Source of the DNA: Pedobacter suwonensis
Lineage (GTDB): Bacteria > Bacteroidota > Bacteroidia > Sphingobacteriales > Sphingobacteriaceae
Direction: 5' to 3'
Length of the DNA: 64,000 nt
Assembly (NCBI RefSeq): GCF_900111825.1
Contig: NZ_FOJM01000003.1
Location: 62,001 to 126,000 of the forward strand
This document shows, piece by piece, positions 26,630 through 35,514 of the stretch. Each line of letters opens with the position of its first letter. Position 1 is the stretch's first letter. A model generated the notes under the pieces. It searched no databases. It saw only the letters and a program-made list of their open reading frames with translations, and had not been told where the DNA came from. A program made the position numbers and the translations under genes.

Positions 26630-27214
26630 TTAAAAAGGAATTCGCTCTAAAGCCATTTTTAAAGCCAGGCTAAATACGGCTGCTGATATAAATAAAACCC
26701 AACTCATTCGTTTTATGCGGGTATAATTAAAAATTAAAAAGGTAATTAAAAGAATAATAATCACCATAAAAACCTGACCGGACTCCAAACCTAAGTTAAA
26801 ACCAAACAGGCCCCAGCCAATTTGCTGATCTTTGGCCAGCATGATTCGGATGGAATTTGCAAAACCCATTCCATGGATAAGCCCGAAACCCAATGCCAAA
26901 AAGTAATTGATCTTGATTGATTTCAAAGAGAAATTTTTCCTGAACAGGTTGCTGATGGCCGTAATGACGATGGTACAGGGAATCAGGAATTCTACCCATT
27001 TACTATCAAACCTGATGACATCCAAAACGCTTAAAAGTAAGGTGAATGAATGGCCGATGGTAAAGGCCGTAACCAATATCAGCACCTGTTTTAAATTAAC
27101 ATAACTATAAATAGCCGCCAGGGCTAAAATAAATAGCTGGTGATCTAAAGCATCGGCACTGATAATGTGCGCCCAACCCAATTTAAAATAAAAAATAAAA
27201 TCTTGTAAGGGCAT
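26630..27214 (-). CDS. HupE/UreJ family membrane protein
   Basis: 194 residues with six or so hydrophobic segments. The family block TAFTIGHSFTLLLS lies near 48-61, and a second histidine region GLIHGMGFANS lies near 113-123. HupE/UreJ members are linked to nickel (or other transition metal) uptake for hydrogenase or urease. No such enzyme is seen here. Its only close neighbour is the zinc-dependent M1 peptidase 12 bases downstream, and a DUF6702-like gene diverges 185 bases upstream. The metal and direction of transport are not known. Confidence 0.85.
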   Translation of the reverse strand: MPLQDFIFYFKLGWAHIISADALDHQLFILALAAIYSYVNLKQVLILVTAFTIGHSFTLLLSVLDVIRFDSKWVEFLIPCTIVITAISNLFRKNFSLKSIKINYFLALGFGLIHGMGFANSIRIMLAKDQQIGWGLFGFNLGLESGQVFMVIIILLITFLIFNYTRIKRMSWVLFISAAVFSLALKMALERIPF

Positions 27215-27399
27215 GAATAATAAGCTAACTATTGGAACTAAAATAGTTTACAACAGTTAAAATTAGATTTTTTAATGATAAAACCCCAAATATCCGTCAA
27301 ACAAAAGCATAAATACTAAATTTGTTACTGTCTTAGCTATTTAAATCTATTATCTTCCTTAATTTTAAGTCCTAACTTTGTACTTCTTAAAAAAAACCG

Positions 27400-27906
27400 A
27401 TGCATAAATTAAAATATATCCTGCTGTTTTTGTGCTGTGCTTTTTTTTCTGTTAAAGCGGGAACGAAACATCCCTTGCACGTAAGCACAACTGAAGTTAA
27501 CTTTAATGCAAAGGATAAGACCTTAGAAGTAAGCTGCAGAATCTTTTCTGACGATTTCGAGGCCATTCTAGCCAGATTATACAAACAAAAAACCGATCTG
27601 AGTAATCCGAATATGAAAAGTGCCATGGACGTGCTGGTAAAAAAATACCTGCTTGCTCATTTACAGCTCAAGGCCAATGGCAAGGCCGTTGCCATGAATT
27701 ATATCGGATTTGAGATCGATCATGAAGCCACCAATATTTACCTGGAAGTTGAAAAAGTGCCTACGTTAAAATCTGTTGAAGTTAATGACAGTATTTTATA
27801 CGATATGTTCGATGATCAGATGAGTATAGTTCATATAGTAAAGGGTAATAACCGTAAAAGCACCAAAATCCTTTATCCTGAAAAGAAATTCACGGCAAAC
27901 TTTTAA
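27400..27906 (+). CDS. Small secreted DUF6702-like protein
   Basis: 168 residues; the signal peptide ends near SVKAG (residue 21). The rest is a beta-sandwich-like small domain with the N-terminal KHPLHVSTTEVNFN strand and the segment IFSDDFEAILARLY. It fits DUF6702, a Bacteroidetes family of unknown role; the family name is from memory. It diverges from the HupE-M1 operon, an arrangement that suggests a functional link. A TAACTTTG box at 27373-27380 could be the -7 element. Confidence 0.72.
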   Translation: MHKLKYILLFLCCAFFSVKAGTKHPLHVSTTEVNFNAKDKTLEVSCRIFSDDFEAILARLYKQKTDLSNPNMKSAMDVLVKKYLLAHLQLKANGKAVAMNYIGFEIDHEATNIYLEVEKVPTLKSVEVNDSILYDMFDDQMSIVHIVKGNNRKSTKILYPEKKFTANF

Positions 27907-28043
27907 CTGTAATTTTTGTATTAGATAGTGTTCCGGTGTTAAATTACCGTTAATTTTTAATGGTCAATATTTTTAGGTTAATATTAGGCTAAGATATATT
28001 TCTTGTAATCTTTTTTTAAATACCGCGTTGTTAAAATAAAGTT

Positions 28044-29312
28044 ATGCATCTGATCATCTTTTCCGACATATTAACGCCCAGAATTAAATATATCTTCAAT
28101 TTCATTTTTAAAGATGTTCTTAAAGCAGAAATAGAATTTACAGGCAACAGCCAATATTTTTTGCAAAGTACTCACATCAAAATCAGTTATGGCGATGAGC
28201 CTTTGGGTGAAGAACTTTTCTTTAAAAGCACACCTTTGCTTTTCTCCAACAAATTAGAGGATATTAAACCTAAAACCTTATCATTTGGTGAATATCAGGT
28301 ACCGTTTCCTGTCGATCAGTCTGCCTTACCATTCGATGTTTTTGCTGCTTCCTTTTTCATAATCAGCCGGTACGAAGAATACCTTCATCATCGAAATACG
28401 GAAGATGCCTTTAAGGCATCAAAAAGTTACCAGCACAAATGGCGGGTGTTGGATAAGCCGATTATCGATGAGTGGGCATTAATGATTAAAAGTATCATCA
28501 GGAAAAAGCATCCGGACTTTAAATTTCAGGAAAAGAAATTTGAACACTGGCCCACCATCCATTTTAGTATGTTAACCCATTTGCCTGAAGGCTTCTTGAA
28601 CAGGACCAAATTTATTTTCAGTGCGCTTTTTAAAAAAGAAAATAATTACCTGAATGCTAAATTTGACAGGTTAACAGGAATCGGAATCAACAACGAACAA
28701 GTACTTGAGCAGGTAAACGAAATGTTTGCTTCAAAAAAAAGTAGTCCCCTTTATTTCGTCGATTTCCCTGATGTTCCAATCGATTACATCAGAACAAATG
28801 ATATTTCTAAAACCTTGAATAACCAATCGCTTGGTTTGTTGAGGCCCTGCGCCAGCAACAAGCAGAAAATGACTGAAATTAAAGAAGGTTTGGTGAAGCT
28901 AAAAAAGATAAATCCAAACCTCATCAAGCTAACCAGCCAGCAGCTGGATGCGTTAAAATTCCCAATATGCTATTTAAATCTCCTTAACTCCGGCATCACT
29001 TCTGATTATTCCATGGGTTACGGTCATGTGATGGGGTTTAGGGCAGGAACATGTACACCATTTAACTGGTATGACCTTCAGTTGGAGAAAGTAACTCCAC
29101 TGGTAGTCAATTCATACTGCTTAACTGATCATATCCTGCAATTTCTAACCCAACCGGCAGCAGTAAAAGAAATGCACCAATATATTGATGCGGTTAAGGT
29201 GGTAAATGGAACTTTTTACAGTAGCTGGAACTTGAAAAGCTTGTCGGATCATCCCAAATACAGGAAGTTGAAGTCGCTTTTCGAAGAAATGCTTCATTAT
29301 GCGGGGAATTGA
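28044..29312 (+). CDS. DUF7033-like polysaccharide-deacetylase relative without clear catalytic residues
   Basis: 422 residues. It resembles Bacteroidetes polysaccharide deacetylase-like proteins with an N-terminal DUF7033 domain: PFDVFAASFFIISRYEEYL near 98-116, and in the C-terminal half DYSMGYGHVMGFRAGTCTPF with the following YDLQLE. In active NodB-fold relatives, a DxD motif should begin the catalytic half. Here the corresponding stretch reads TIHFSMLTHLPEG, with no aspartate pair. It is therefore likely an inactive or changed enzyme (inference). No signal peptide. upp follows 85 bases on. Confidence 0.68.
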   Translation: MHLIIFSDILTPRIKYIFNFIFKDVLKAEIEFTGNSQYFLQSTHIKISYGDEPLGEELFFKSTPLLFSNKLEDIKPKTLSFGEYQVPFPVDQSALPFDVFAASFFIISRYEEYLHHRNTEDAFKASKSYQHKWRVLDKPIIDEWALMIKSIIRKKHPDFKFQEKKFEHWPTIHFSMLTHLPEGFLNRTKFIFSALFKKENNYLNAKFDRLTGIGINNEQVLEQVNEMFASKKSSPLYFVDFPDVPIDYIRTNDISKTLNNQSLGLLRPCASNKQKMTEIKEGLVKLKKINPNLIKLTSQQLDALKFPICYLNLLNSGITSDYSMGYGHVMGFRAGTCTPFNWYDLQLEKVTPLVVNSYCLTDHILQFLTQPAAVKEMHQYIDAVKVVNGTFYSSWNLKSLSDHPKYRKLKSLFEEMLHYAGN

Positions 29313-29397
29313 CTTTAATGAAACATTATTTAGCCGGGAATTGCTACATTTAGTGATTAAACAATTTGCCGCAAATCTATAATATTTACGTAACACC

Positions 29398-30042
29398 ATG
29401 ATTTTCGATATCAGCAAGACAAAATCTATTGCCAATACTTTCATTGCAGAACTTCGTGACGAGCACATCCAGAAAGATTCGATGCGTTTTCGCAAAAACA
29501 TGGAGCGGCTTGGCGAATTTTTCGCCTATGAGATTAGCAAATCATTGAAATATACCGACCAGGATATCGTAACTCCCTTAGGTGTATCAACTTGTGGTGT
29601 TTTGGCCGAACAGCCCGTCCTGGCTACTATACTCAGGGCCGGACTTCCGCTTCAGCAGGGACTGCTCAACATCTTCGACAAAGCCGAATGCTGTTTTATC
29701 TCTGCTTATCGTAAAATGGATCAAGGAGAAGATTTTATCATTCAAATGGATTATATTTCTACTCCGGATCTGGATGGAAAAGTATTGATTATGGCTGATC
29801 CGATGCTGGCAACGGGACAAAGCATGGTGATGTGCTGTAAAGAGCTGATTAACCGCTATAAAATTGCCGAGCTTCATATTGTTGCTGCAATAGCGAGCGC
29901 CGAAGGTGTTGCCCACGTACGTGCCAACCTGCCTAAAGCAAAACTTTGGCTTGGAGCAATAGACCAGGAGATGACCAGTAAATCTTACATTGTGCCAGGC
30001 CTTGGCGACGCGGGCGATTTAGCTTATGGAGAGAAGGTTTAG
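29398..30042 (+). CDS. upp: Uracil phosphoribosyltransferase
   Basis: Salvages uracil with PRPP to UMP; cytoplasmic. 214 residues, close to the usual 209. Visible are the dimer/flexible region with TILRAGLPLQQGLL, the PRPP-binding loop ADPMLATGQSM (about 141-151), and the C-terminal uracil-binding end IVPGLGDAGDLAYG. It is monocistronic; the word-like AGTCT tract (30044-30081) follows. Confidence 0.94.
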   Translation: MIFDISKTKSIANTFIAELRDEHIQKDSMRFRKNMERLGEFFAYEISKSLKYTDQDIVTPLGVSTCGVLAEQPVLATILRAGLPLQQGLLNIFDKAECCFISAYRKMDQGEDFIIQMDYISTPDLDGKVLIMADPMLATGQSMVMCCKELINRYKIAELHIVAAIASAEGVAHVRANLPKAKLWLGAIDQEMTSKSYIVPGLGDAGDLAYGEKV

Positions 30043-30043
30043 G

Positions 30044-30081
30044 TTAGTCCTCAGTCTAGAGTCTTTAGTCCGGAGTCTGTA
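30044..30081. repeat. AGTCT-word low-complexity tract
   Basis: Variants of AGTCC/AGTCT/GAGTCT in near-tandem: GTTAGTCCTCAGTCTAGAGT, then CTTTAGTCCGGAGTCTG. It is the same word family as 9814-9855 in the other orientation. It fills the gap between upp and the phosphatase-like gene. Confidence 0.65.
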
Positions 30082-30094
30082 ACGTTCAATATAA

Positions 30095-30424
30095 ATGAAT
30101 ATCCTCTTTGTTTGCAGCAGAAACAAATGGCGTAGTGCAACTGCCGAAACCATGTATAAAAATCACCCCGAGCATCAGGTAAGATCAGCCGGAACGGAAC
30201 CATCAGCCAGAATTAAAATCAATGCAAAACTGATTATCTGGGCTGATCTGATTTTTGTGATGGAGAAAAAACACAAACAAAGAATTACGGAACGTTTCCC
30301 TGAGGAAGTTTATGAAAAAGAAATAATCACTTTGGATATTCCAGATGATTATCAGTACATGGATGAGGCGCTTATAGAAGAAATTGATTCAAAAGTTGCC
30401 CATTATTTAGCCGAACGTGGATGA
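30095..30424 (+). CDS. Low-molecular-weight protein tyrosine phosphatase-like protein
   Basis: 109 residues, shorter than true LMW-PTPs (about 150). The P-loop CX5RS is at 7-14 (CSRNKWRS), and the segment RSAGTEPSARIKIN follows. The C-terminal region has the acidic LDIPDDYQYMD block in place of the usual DPY catalytic loop. This short form is widespread in bacteria, often annotated as protein tyrosine phosphatase. Catalysis is plausible but substrates are unknown. Located 52 bases after upp. Confidence 0.8.
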   Translation: MNILFVCSRNKWRSATAETMYKNHPEHQVRSAGTEPSARIKINAKLIIWADLIFVMEKKHKQRITERFPEEVYEKEIITLDIPDDYQYMDEALIEEIDSKVAHYLAERG

Positions 30425-30435
30425 TCATACCATCG

Positions 30436-31187
30436 GTTGGTGTCGAACCGGTCGAAATAGGTTTGGAAATGAGCATGCAGTAATCCTTGGCGGTGGATAG
30501 CCCCGCTTTTTGCTTTACTCCGTTTCACTTCGTGTTCGCTTCAATCCGGGTTTAGCAACAAAGGCTGCTGCACCCAAAACCCCGAAAATGAAATGCAGAT
30601 GTAGCCATCTAGCCCCGGTTGCAGCGGGCCCCTGCAGCAACGAGGCACGAGGCAGCGAAACGTACAAGCGGAAGACGGGAGGAAATTTAATGTGAAATAC
30701 TGGCTCTGCGCTCCTTTCAATAAGAATATTTTACTATGAGCTGGTGCCGCACCGACCGAAATAGGCTTTGGAAATGAGCATGCAGTAATCCTTGGCGGTG
30801 GATAGCCCCGCTTTTCGCTTTACTCCGTTTCACTTCGTGTTCGCTGCAATCGGGTTTAGCCACAAAGGCTGCTGCACCCAAAACCCCGAAAATGAAATGC
30901 AGGTGTAGCCATCTAGCCCCGGTTGCAGCGGTACCCTGCAGCAACGAGGTACGAGGCAGCGAAGCGTACAAGCGGAAGACGGGAGGAAACTCAGTGTTTT
31001 GTACTAAACCTGCGCTCCTTTCAGTAAGAATATTATACTATGAGCTGGTCTCTCACCGAACCGAAATAGGATTTGGAAATAAGCATGCAGTAATCCCTGG
31101 CGGTGGATAGCCCCGCTTTTCGCTTTACTACATTGCACTTCGTGTTCGCTTCAATCGGGTTTGGCAACAAAGGCTGCTGCATCCCAG
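30436..31187. repeat. Tandem array of a 305-bp repeat, about two and a half copies
   Basis: The string GAGCATGCAG (AAGCATGCAG in the third copy) recurs at 30471, 30776 and 31081, exactly 305 bases apart each time. The flanking hundreds of bases match closely through GGCGGTGGATAGCCCCGCTT, GGGTTTAGC and CCGGTTGCAGCGG. Copy three stops near 31187, after GGCTGCTGCATCCC. Short frames inside (for example starting MKCRC) recur but are not multiples of three across copies and have no coding character. The array fills 30425-31279 between a phosphatase-like gene and a HAD gene. Confidence 0.85.
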
Positions 31188-31233
31188 TAATAAAAAAATG
31201 AAAAACGGCAATAAATAATCAAACTTAGGTTTA

Positions 31234-31265
31234 TCTGTAAATCAGAGATCATTAAGTTACCTTTG
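31234..31265 (+). promoter_or_regulatory. Probable promoter of the YjjG-like gene
   Basis: TCTG at 31234-31237 (three of four match TTTG), 20 bases, TACCTTTG at 31258-31265 (full TAnnTTTG). It would start transcription near 31272, eight bases before the ATG at 31280. Confidence 0.45.
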
Positions 31266-31279
31266 TAAAAACATCATAA

Positions 31280-31969
31280 ATGAAAAAACACATCTTCTTC
31301 GACCTCGACCATACCATTTGGGACTTTGACCGCAATGCAGAAGAAACACTAAATGAACTTTATCATACTTATCAGTTAGACACACTTGGACTTAAATCCT
31401 GTGCCGATTTCATCAGTACTTACACCCAAAACAACCATCAGTTGTGGGCTGATTATCATCTCGGTAAAATCACCAAGGATTTTTTAAGGTCAGAACGCTT
31501 TAGCAAAACTTTTATTCAACTGGGTATCCATCCTGACGCAGTGCCGCATCAGTTTGAAGATGATTACGTCAGTATTTCACCTACCAAAACCAATTTATTT
31601 GAAGGTGCAGAAAATGTTTTAAGTTATCTACAGCAAAAATATACCCTTCATATTATTTCAAATGGTTTTAAGGAAACAACCTTAACCAAAATGAACCTTT
31701 CAAACCTTAATCCATATTTCGAAAATGTGATTATTTCGGAAGATGTAGGTGTAAACAAACCGAATCCCATCATTTTTGAATATGCCTTAGATAAAGCGCA
31801 AGCGATCAAGGCAGAAAGCATCATGATAGGTGATAGCCTTGAAGCCGATATTTACGGTGCGCTCAACTTTGGTATGGAAGCCATCTTTTTTAATCCTTTG
31901 CAAAAAGAAAAACCTGAAGATGTAAAACAGCAAATTGTTCATTTGGAAGAGTTATTAACACTTTTTTGA
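31280..31969 (+). CDS. YjjG family noncanonical pyrimidine nucleotidase (HAD)
   Basis: 229-residue HAD phosphatase of the YjjG/TIGR02254 group. It should dephosphorylate (non)canonical pyrimidine nucleoside monophosphates, helping clean the nucleotide pool. Motif I DLDHT lies at 8-12, motif II is the SNG of HIISNGFKE, motif III is the lysine in GVNKPNP, and motif IV is GDSLEADIYGA. An all-helical C1 cap lies at about 15-95. It has its own promoter directly after the 305-bp array. Confidence 0.88.
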   Translation: MKKHIFFDLDHTIWDFDRNAEETLNELYHTYQLDTLGLKSCADFISTYTQNNHQLWADYHLGKITKDFLRSERFSKTFIQLGIHPDAVPHQFEDDYVSISPTKTNLFEGAENVLSYLQQKYTLHIISNGFKETTLTKMNLSNLNPYFENVIISEDVGVNKPNPIIFEYALDKAQAIKAESIMIGDSLEADIYGALNFGMEAIFFNPLQKEKPEDVKQQIVHLEELLTLF

Positions 31970-32047
31970 ATCCCGCTCTTTTTTGTTTTGGTTTTGGCAT
32001 TTTTTTCGCATTAATTCAAAACACACACAAATGAAACCTCAATTAAA

Positions 32048-32752
32048 ATGAAAAAAACCATCTTTTTAGGAGTGGCAATGCTTTTTGCTACCCTAAGTTT
32101 CGCTCAAAACAACCGCAGATCAGCCGAAGTTTTCCTGGAAATCGTTAATCCGGGCAGGTACACCGTATATCTGGACGAAGAAATCGTTTCGTCTGCTACC
32201 GGCAGGTTCCGTTTTTACGATGTCTATAATTCTGCACCCATACTATCTATTATTCAGGGCGATACGGTAATCTTAAAACAGCAGATCAGCGTGACCCCGG
32301 AACAAAGACTTGTTTTAAGCTTGGATAATAGAAGTTTAATTACGCTGAAACAGCTGAATATCTTTCGAAACAGGCAATACGCACTTGATGATTTTGATGG
32401 TTACACCGGAGCTTTTAATACAGGCATTGTTCCGGCAATGCCGCCACAACCTGATCCATACTACCGTTTATTATCTCCGGAGGCTTTTCAGGAATTTTAT
32501 ACCAGTTATAAAAAATCCAATTTTGACAGCGAAAGGGTAAGATTGATCAATGCGATAAGTAAAAATGCTTCGTTTTCCAGCAGTCAGAGCAAACTTATTC
32601 TTAAAACATTCACATTTGATGAAGAACGGTTAAAAATTGCTAAAAGCCTCTATCAAACCGTTGTAGATCCGCAAAATTATTTTACGATTGCCGAGATATT
32701 TGAATTTCCTTATTATAAAGATGAATTTTTAAAGTATTTGGAGAAACCGTAA
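32048..32752 (+). CDS. Secreted DUF4476 domain protein
   Basis: 234 residues with a signal peptide ending near LSFAQ (residue 19). An N-terminal beta domain follows (about 25-110). The C-terminal DUF4476 domain (about 140-230) is helical, with the landmarks FTFDEERLKIAKSLY and VVDPQNYFTIAEIF. The function of DUF4476 is unknown. It is 19 bases upstream of a DinB-like gene, so the two may be cotranscribed. Confidence 0.82.
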   Translation: MKKTIFLGVAMLFATLSFAQNNRRSAEVFLEIVNPGRYTVYLDEEIVSSATGRFRFYDVYNSAPILSIIQGDTVILKQQISVTPEQRLVLSLDNRSLITLKQLNIFRNRQYALDDFDGYTGAFNTGIVPAMPPQPDPYYRLLSPEAFQEFYTSYKKSNFDSERVRLINAISKNASFSSSQSKLILKTFTFDEERLKIAKSLYQTVVDPQNYFTIAEIFEFPYYKDEFLKYLEKP

Positions 32753-32771
32753 TTCGGCTTACCTTTATTAA

Positions 32772-33290
32772 ATGACGGCTGCAAAAGTTAAGGTATCGAT
32801 CCATCGGGTGGTTGATGCCTATAAATCGAAATTATCGCATTACCCTGAAAATATTTTCCAGACTATTCCACCAATTTCCGGCTGGAGTTATAGCGAAGTA
32901 TATTCACATATCTTTGATTCAAGCCTGCTTTCGCTAATCGCCCTGGAAAATGCGGCAAACGGCAAAGGAGAAAGCAAACCCACTCATTTTATAGTAAAGC
33001 TGATATTATTATTGGGTGCATTACCTCCGGCACAAAAGTATAAAGTGCCTAAACGGCTGGAAGAGCGCGTAAAAAAAATCAGTAAAACAGAAGCACTCGA
33101 TTTTATTTTAGAATTTGAAAAAGCTTTGGACGATAATTACCATTTGCTTGCACATTCAAAATCCACCAGCAAAACAAAACACCCAAGATTAGGGTATTTA
33201 AACGCTAAACAATGGCTTAGGTTTATAGAAATACATTTAAAGCATCATTTAAAACAGTTAGAAAGAATAGAAAAGAGCTTTCAGACTTAA
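32772..33290 (+). CDS. DinB/YfiT-like four-helix protein
   Basis: 172 residues in the DinB_2-like four-helix bundle pattern. The candidate metal-binding histidines are at SYSEVYSHIF (about residue 39), in LLAHSKST and in IHLKHHLKQL at the C-terminus. Members include thiol-dependent transferases and many unassigned proteins; the activity here is unknown. It follows DUF4476 at 19 bases. Confidence 0.75.
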   Translation: MTAAKVKVSIHRVVDAYKSKLSHYPENIFQTIPPISGWSYSEVYSHIFDSSLLSLIALENAANGKGESKPTHFIVKLILLLGALPPAQKYKVPKRLEERVKKISKTEALDFILEFEKALDDNYHLLAHSKSTSKTKHPRLGYLNAKQWLRFIEIHLKHHLKQLERIEKSFQT

Positions 33291-33538
33291 ATTAATACCT
33301 GGTTAATCCTAAAATCTGTGACCATAAATACGCTTTTTACCCTCCAATGCCTGCTATACTTTTTGCCTGTAATGGTAGCAACAAAAAGAAGTGGTTAGGT
33401 TGTTATTCCTACGACTGATACCAAAAACTACTGAGACCAAGGCGCTGGAAGCAAAAGAGGCGATAGTTCTACAGACCATAAAATATTTTGAATTTTCAGC
33501 ACCTTACTTAACTCACATTTTTTTACATCTTTGCGTTA

Positions 33539-34858
33539 ATGAAATTACCCATCATAAAAGGTTTTGACGAAGAAGCATTTAACAAGTATTTAAAGAATAC
33601 CGGGTGGGTGATGTTTGGCAAAATACTAAGCATGATTGTCGGCTTTGTTGTTGCCAGGTTCCTGGGGCCAATTTCTTTTGGCGATTTAAGCTTCGCTGAT
33701 GCATTTACTGCAATTGCTGCAGCTATTGGTGCCTTAGGTCTCGATACATTTATCATTCGAGAAATTTTAAACGACCCGGCTAAAAAAGACGAAATATTAG
33801 GAACTTCTTTATTGCTGAGATTAGGCGTTAACCTATTATTGATTCCCGTTTCAATCGGCTTATATCTTGTTTTTCATAAATTATCAGATAATCCAGGCGA
33901 ACCCTTAACCTATGTTGTGGCTCTGCTATCATTCGCCGCATTTTTTAAATCATTTAATGTAATTGATTCCTACTTTCAATCACAGGTACAATCTAAGTAT
34001 GTAGTACATATTCAAAATATCTGTGTAATTATTTCAGCTCTGGTAAAAATTTTACTAGTCTTTTTACATCTGCCAGTAATCTGGTTTGCCTGGGCACTGG
34101 TTTTTGATGGTTTTATCTTAGCCCTGGGTCTCGTTTTACTTTATCAAAACAAAGGATTAAATCTATTTAACTGGCATTTTAAGAAAACTCGGGCAAAATC
34201 ACTTTTAAAGCAATCGGCTCCTTTAATACTATCGGCTGTTATGGTATCTATTTACATGAAAATAGACCAGGTAATGTTAAAAACAGAAGGAAGTAGTGCT
34301 GTTGGAATTTATAGTGCCGTAGCAAGGATTAGTGAGGCTTGGTATTTTATTCCTGTTGCTATTGTTACTTCTGTTTTTCCTGCACTGATAAATGCCCGCA
34401 AAACCGATTATGCCCGCTACATTAAACGCCTGCAAAACCTGTATAATTTATTAGTCGCAATAAGTTTGCCTGTTGCAATAGTTATTACCTTTGCCTCAAC
34501 CTTTATTATTCGTATTATTTACGATAAACGTTTTGAAGGTGCAGAAAACATGTTACCCATTCACATCTGGTCTGGTGTATTTGTCTTTTTGGGAAGTGCC
34601 AGTTCTCAGTATCTATTGGCCGAAGGATATACAAAGATTTCCTTTTACCGTACCGCTTTTGGAGCGGTCATAAACATTTTGTTAAATTTTTGGCTAATAC
34701 CTCGTTATGCCGGCATTGGTGCATCAATTGCAACCTTAATAGCCTGTGCCTGTTCGACATTTTATATCTTATTAATTCCAAAAACTCGGCAACAAGGTAT
34801 AATGATGTTAAAATCACTATTTTTGGTCACCGCATTTCAAAAAATATTTAAACGTTGA
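33539..34858 (+). CDS. Flippase (polysaccharide/oligosaccharide export, Wzx type)
   Basis: 439 residues with about twelve to fourteen membrane spans of the MATE/MOP superfamily. It moves lipid-linked glycans across the inner membrane. Recognised by the N-terminal NTGWVMFGKILSMIVGFVVAR, the FGDLSFADAF block and the ILRIGVNL-like region. A methyltransferase gene overlaps its stop by four bases (TTGA), so a surface-glycan operon begins here. The substrate is not readable. Confidence 0.87.
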   Translation: MKLPIIKGFDEEAFNKYLKNTGWVMFGKILSMIVGFVVARFLGPISFGDLSFADAFTAIAAAIGALGLDTFIIREILNDPAKKDEILGTSLLLRLGVNLLLIPVSIGLYLVFHKLSDNPGEPLTYVVALLSFAAFFKSFNVIDSYFQSQVQSKYVVHIQNICVIISALVKILLVFLHLPVIWFAWALVFDGFILALGLVLLYQNKGLNLFNWHFKKTRAKSLLKQSAPLILSAVMVSIYMKIDQVMLKTEGSSAVGIYSAVARISEAWYFIPVAIVTSVFPALINARKTDYARYIKRLQNLYNLLVAISLPVAIVITFASTFIIRIIYDKRFEGAENMLPIHIWSGVFVFLGSASSQYLLAEGYTKISFYRTAFGAVINILLNFWLIPRYAGIGASIATLIACACSTFYILLIPKTRQQGIMMLKSLFLVTAFQKIFKR

Positions 34859-35502
34859 GTACTCTTAAAGCATTAAGCACATTAATTGCAAAGCCAAGCA
34901 GGCTTAAGGCACTATTATCATACGGACACAAGGGCTACCTGAACAGCATTGGCTGGTTTACGGCCTTTGATAAAAAACAAGCTGTAGACGGAAAAGGGAA
35001 GGCTTTGCCTTGGGTAACCTATTCTTTTATCGATTTTATTAAAGAACGGATAAACAAATCACAGCATATTTTCGAATATGGCTCTGGCAGTTCAACCATT
35101 TTTTATGCTGAAAGAGCAGGCTCTGTAACTTCGGTTGAGCACGATAAAGGTTGGTTTGATAAAGTTAAAAACACAAGTCCGGGAAATGCTGAAATGATAT
35201 TCTGCCAGCTGGAGAAAGATGGAGAATACGCGAAAAAAGCAACGCTGATTGGCAAAAAATTCGATATTATTATTGTTGATGGACGCGACCGTGTAAACTG
35301 TTGCAAATATAGCGTTGATGCCCTCTCAGCAAATGGTGTACTCGTTCTGGATGATAGTGAGCGTGAGGTTTATCAGCCAGCCCGCACCTTATTAAAAGCC
35401 AAAGGTTTTAAAGAGATCAGCTTTAGCGGCATTTCGCCAGGACTTTTCTATGAAAAAGCGACCTCTGTTTTTTATAAACAGGATAATTGCCTAGGTATTT
35501 AA
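34855..35502 (+). CDS. Class I SAM-dependent methyltransferase-like protein
   Basis: 215 residues. It starts with TTG at 34855, which overlaps the flippase stop (TTGA), a sign of translational coupling. The Rossmann motif I is FEYGSGSST (about 73-81), followed by SVEHDKGW (motif II, acidic) and IIIVDGRDR (motif IV). The first 60 residues are an added helical part. Likely modifies a sugar or lipid-linked glycan because of the neighbours; this is inference. Confidence 0.8.
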   Translation: MSTLKALSTLIAKPSRLKALLSYGHKGYLNSIGWFTAFDKKQAVDGKGKALPWVTYSFIDFIKERINKSQHIFEYGSGSSTIFYAERAGSVTSVEHDKGWFDKVKNTSPGNAEMIFCQLEKDGEYAKKATLIGKKFDIIIVDGRDRVNCCKYSVDALSANGVLVLDDSEREVYQPARTLLKAKGFKEISFSGISPGLFYEKATSVFYKQDNCLGI

Positions 35503-35514
35503 CCCATCAGGACC

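Noticed and set aside
30510..31110. Short frames inside the 305-bp repeats (both strands)
   Set aside because: The same frame recurs only because the DNA repeats; no start context, no known family.
34855..34858. ATG start for the first methyltransferase
   Set aside because: No ATG gives the conserved N-terminus; the TTG overlapping the flippase stop is the natural coupled start.
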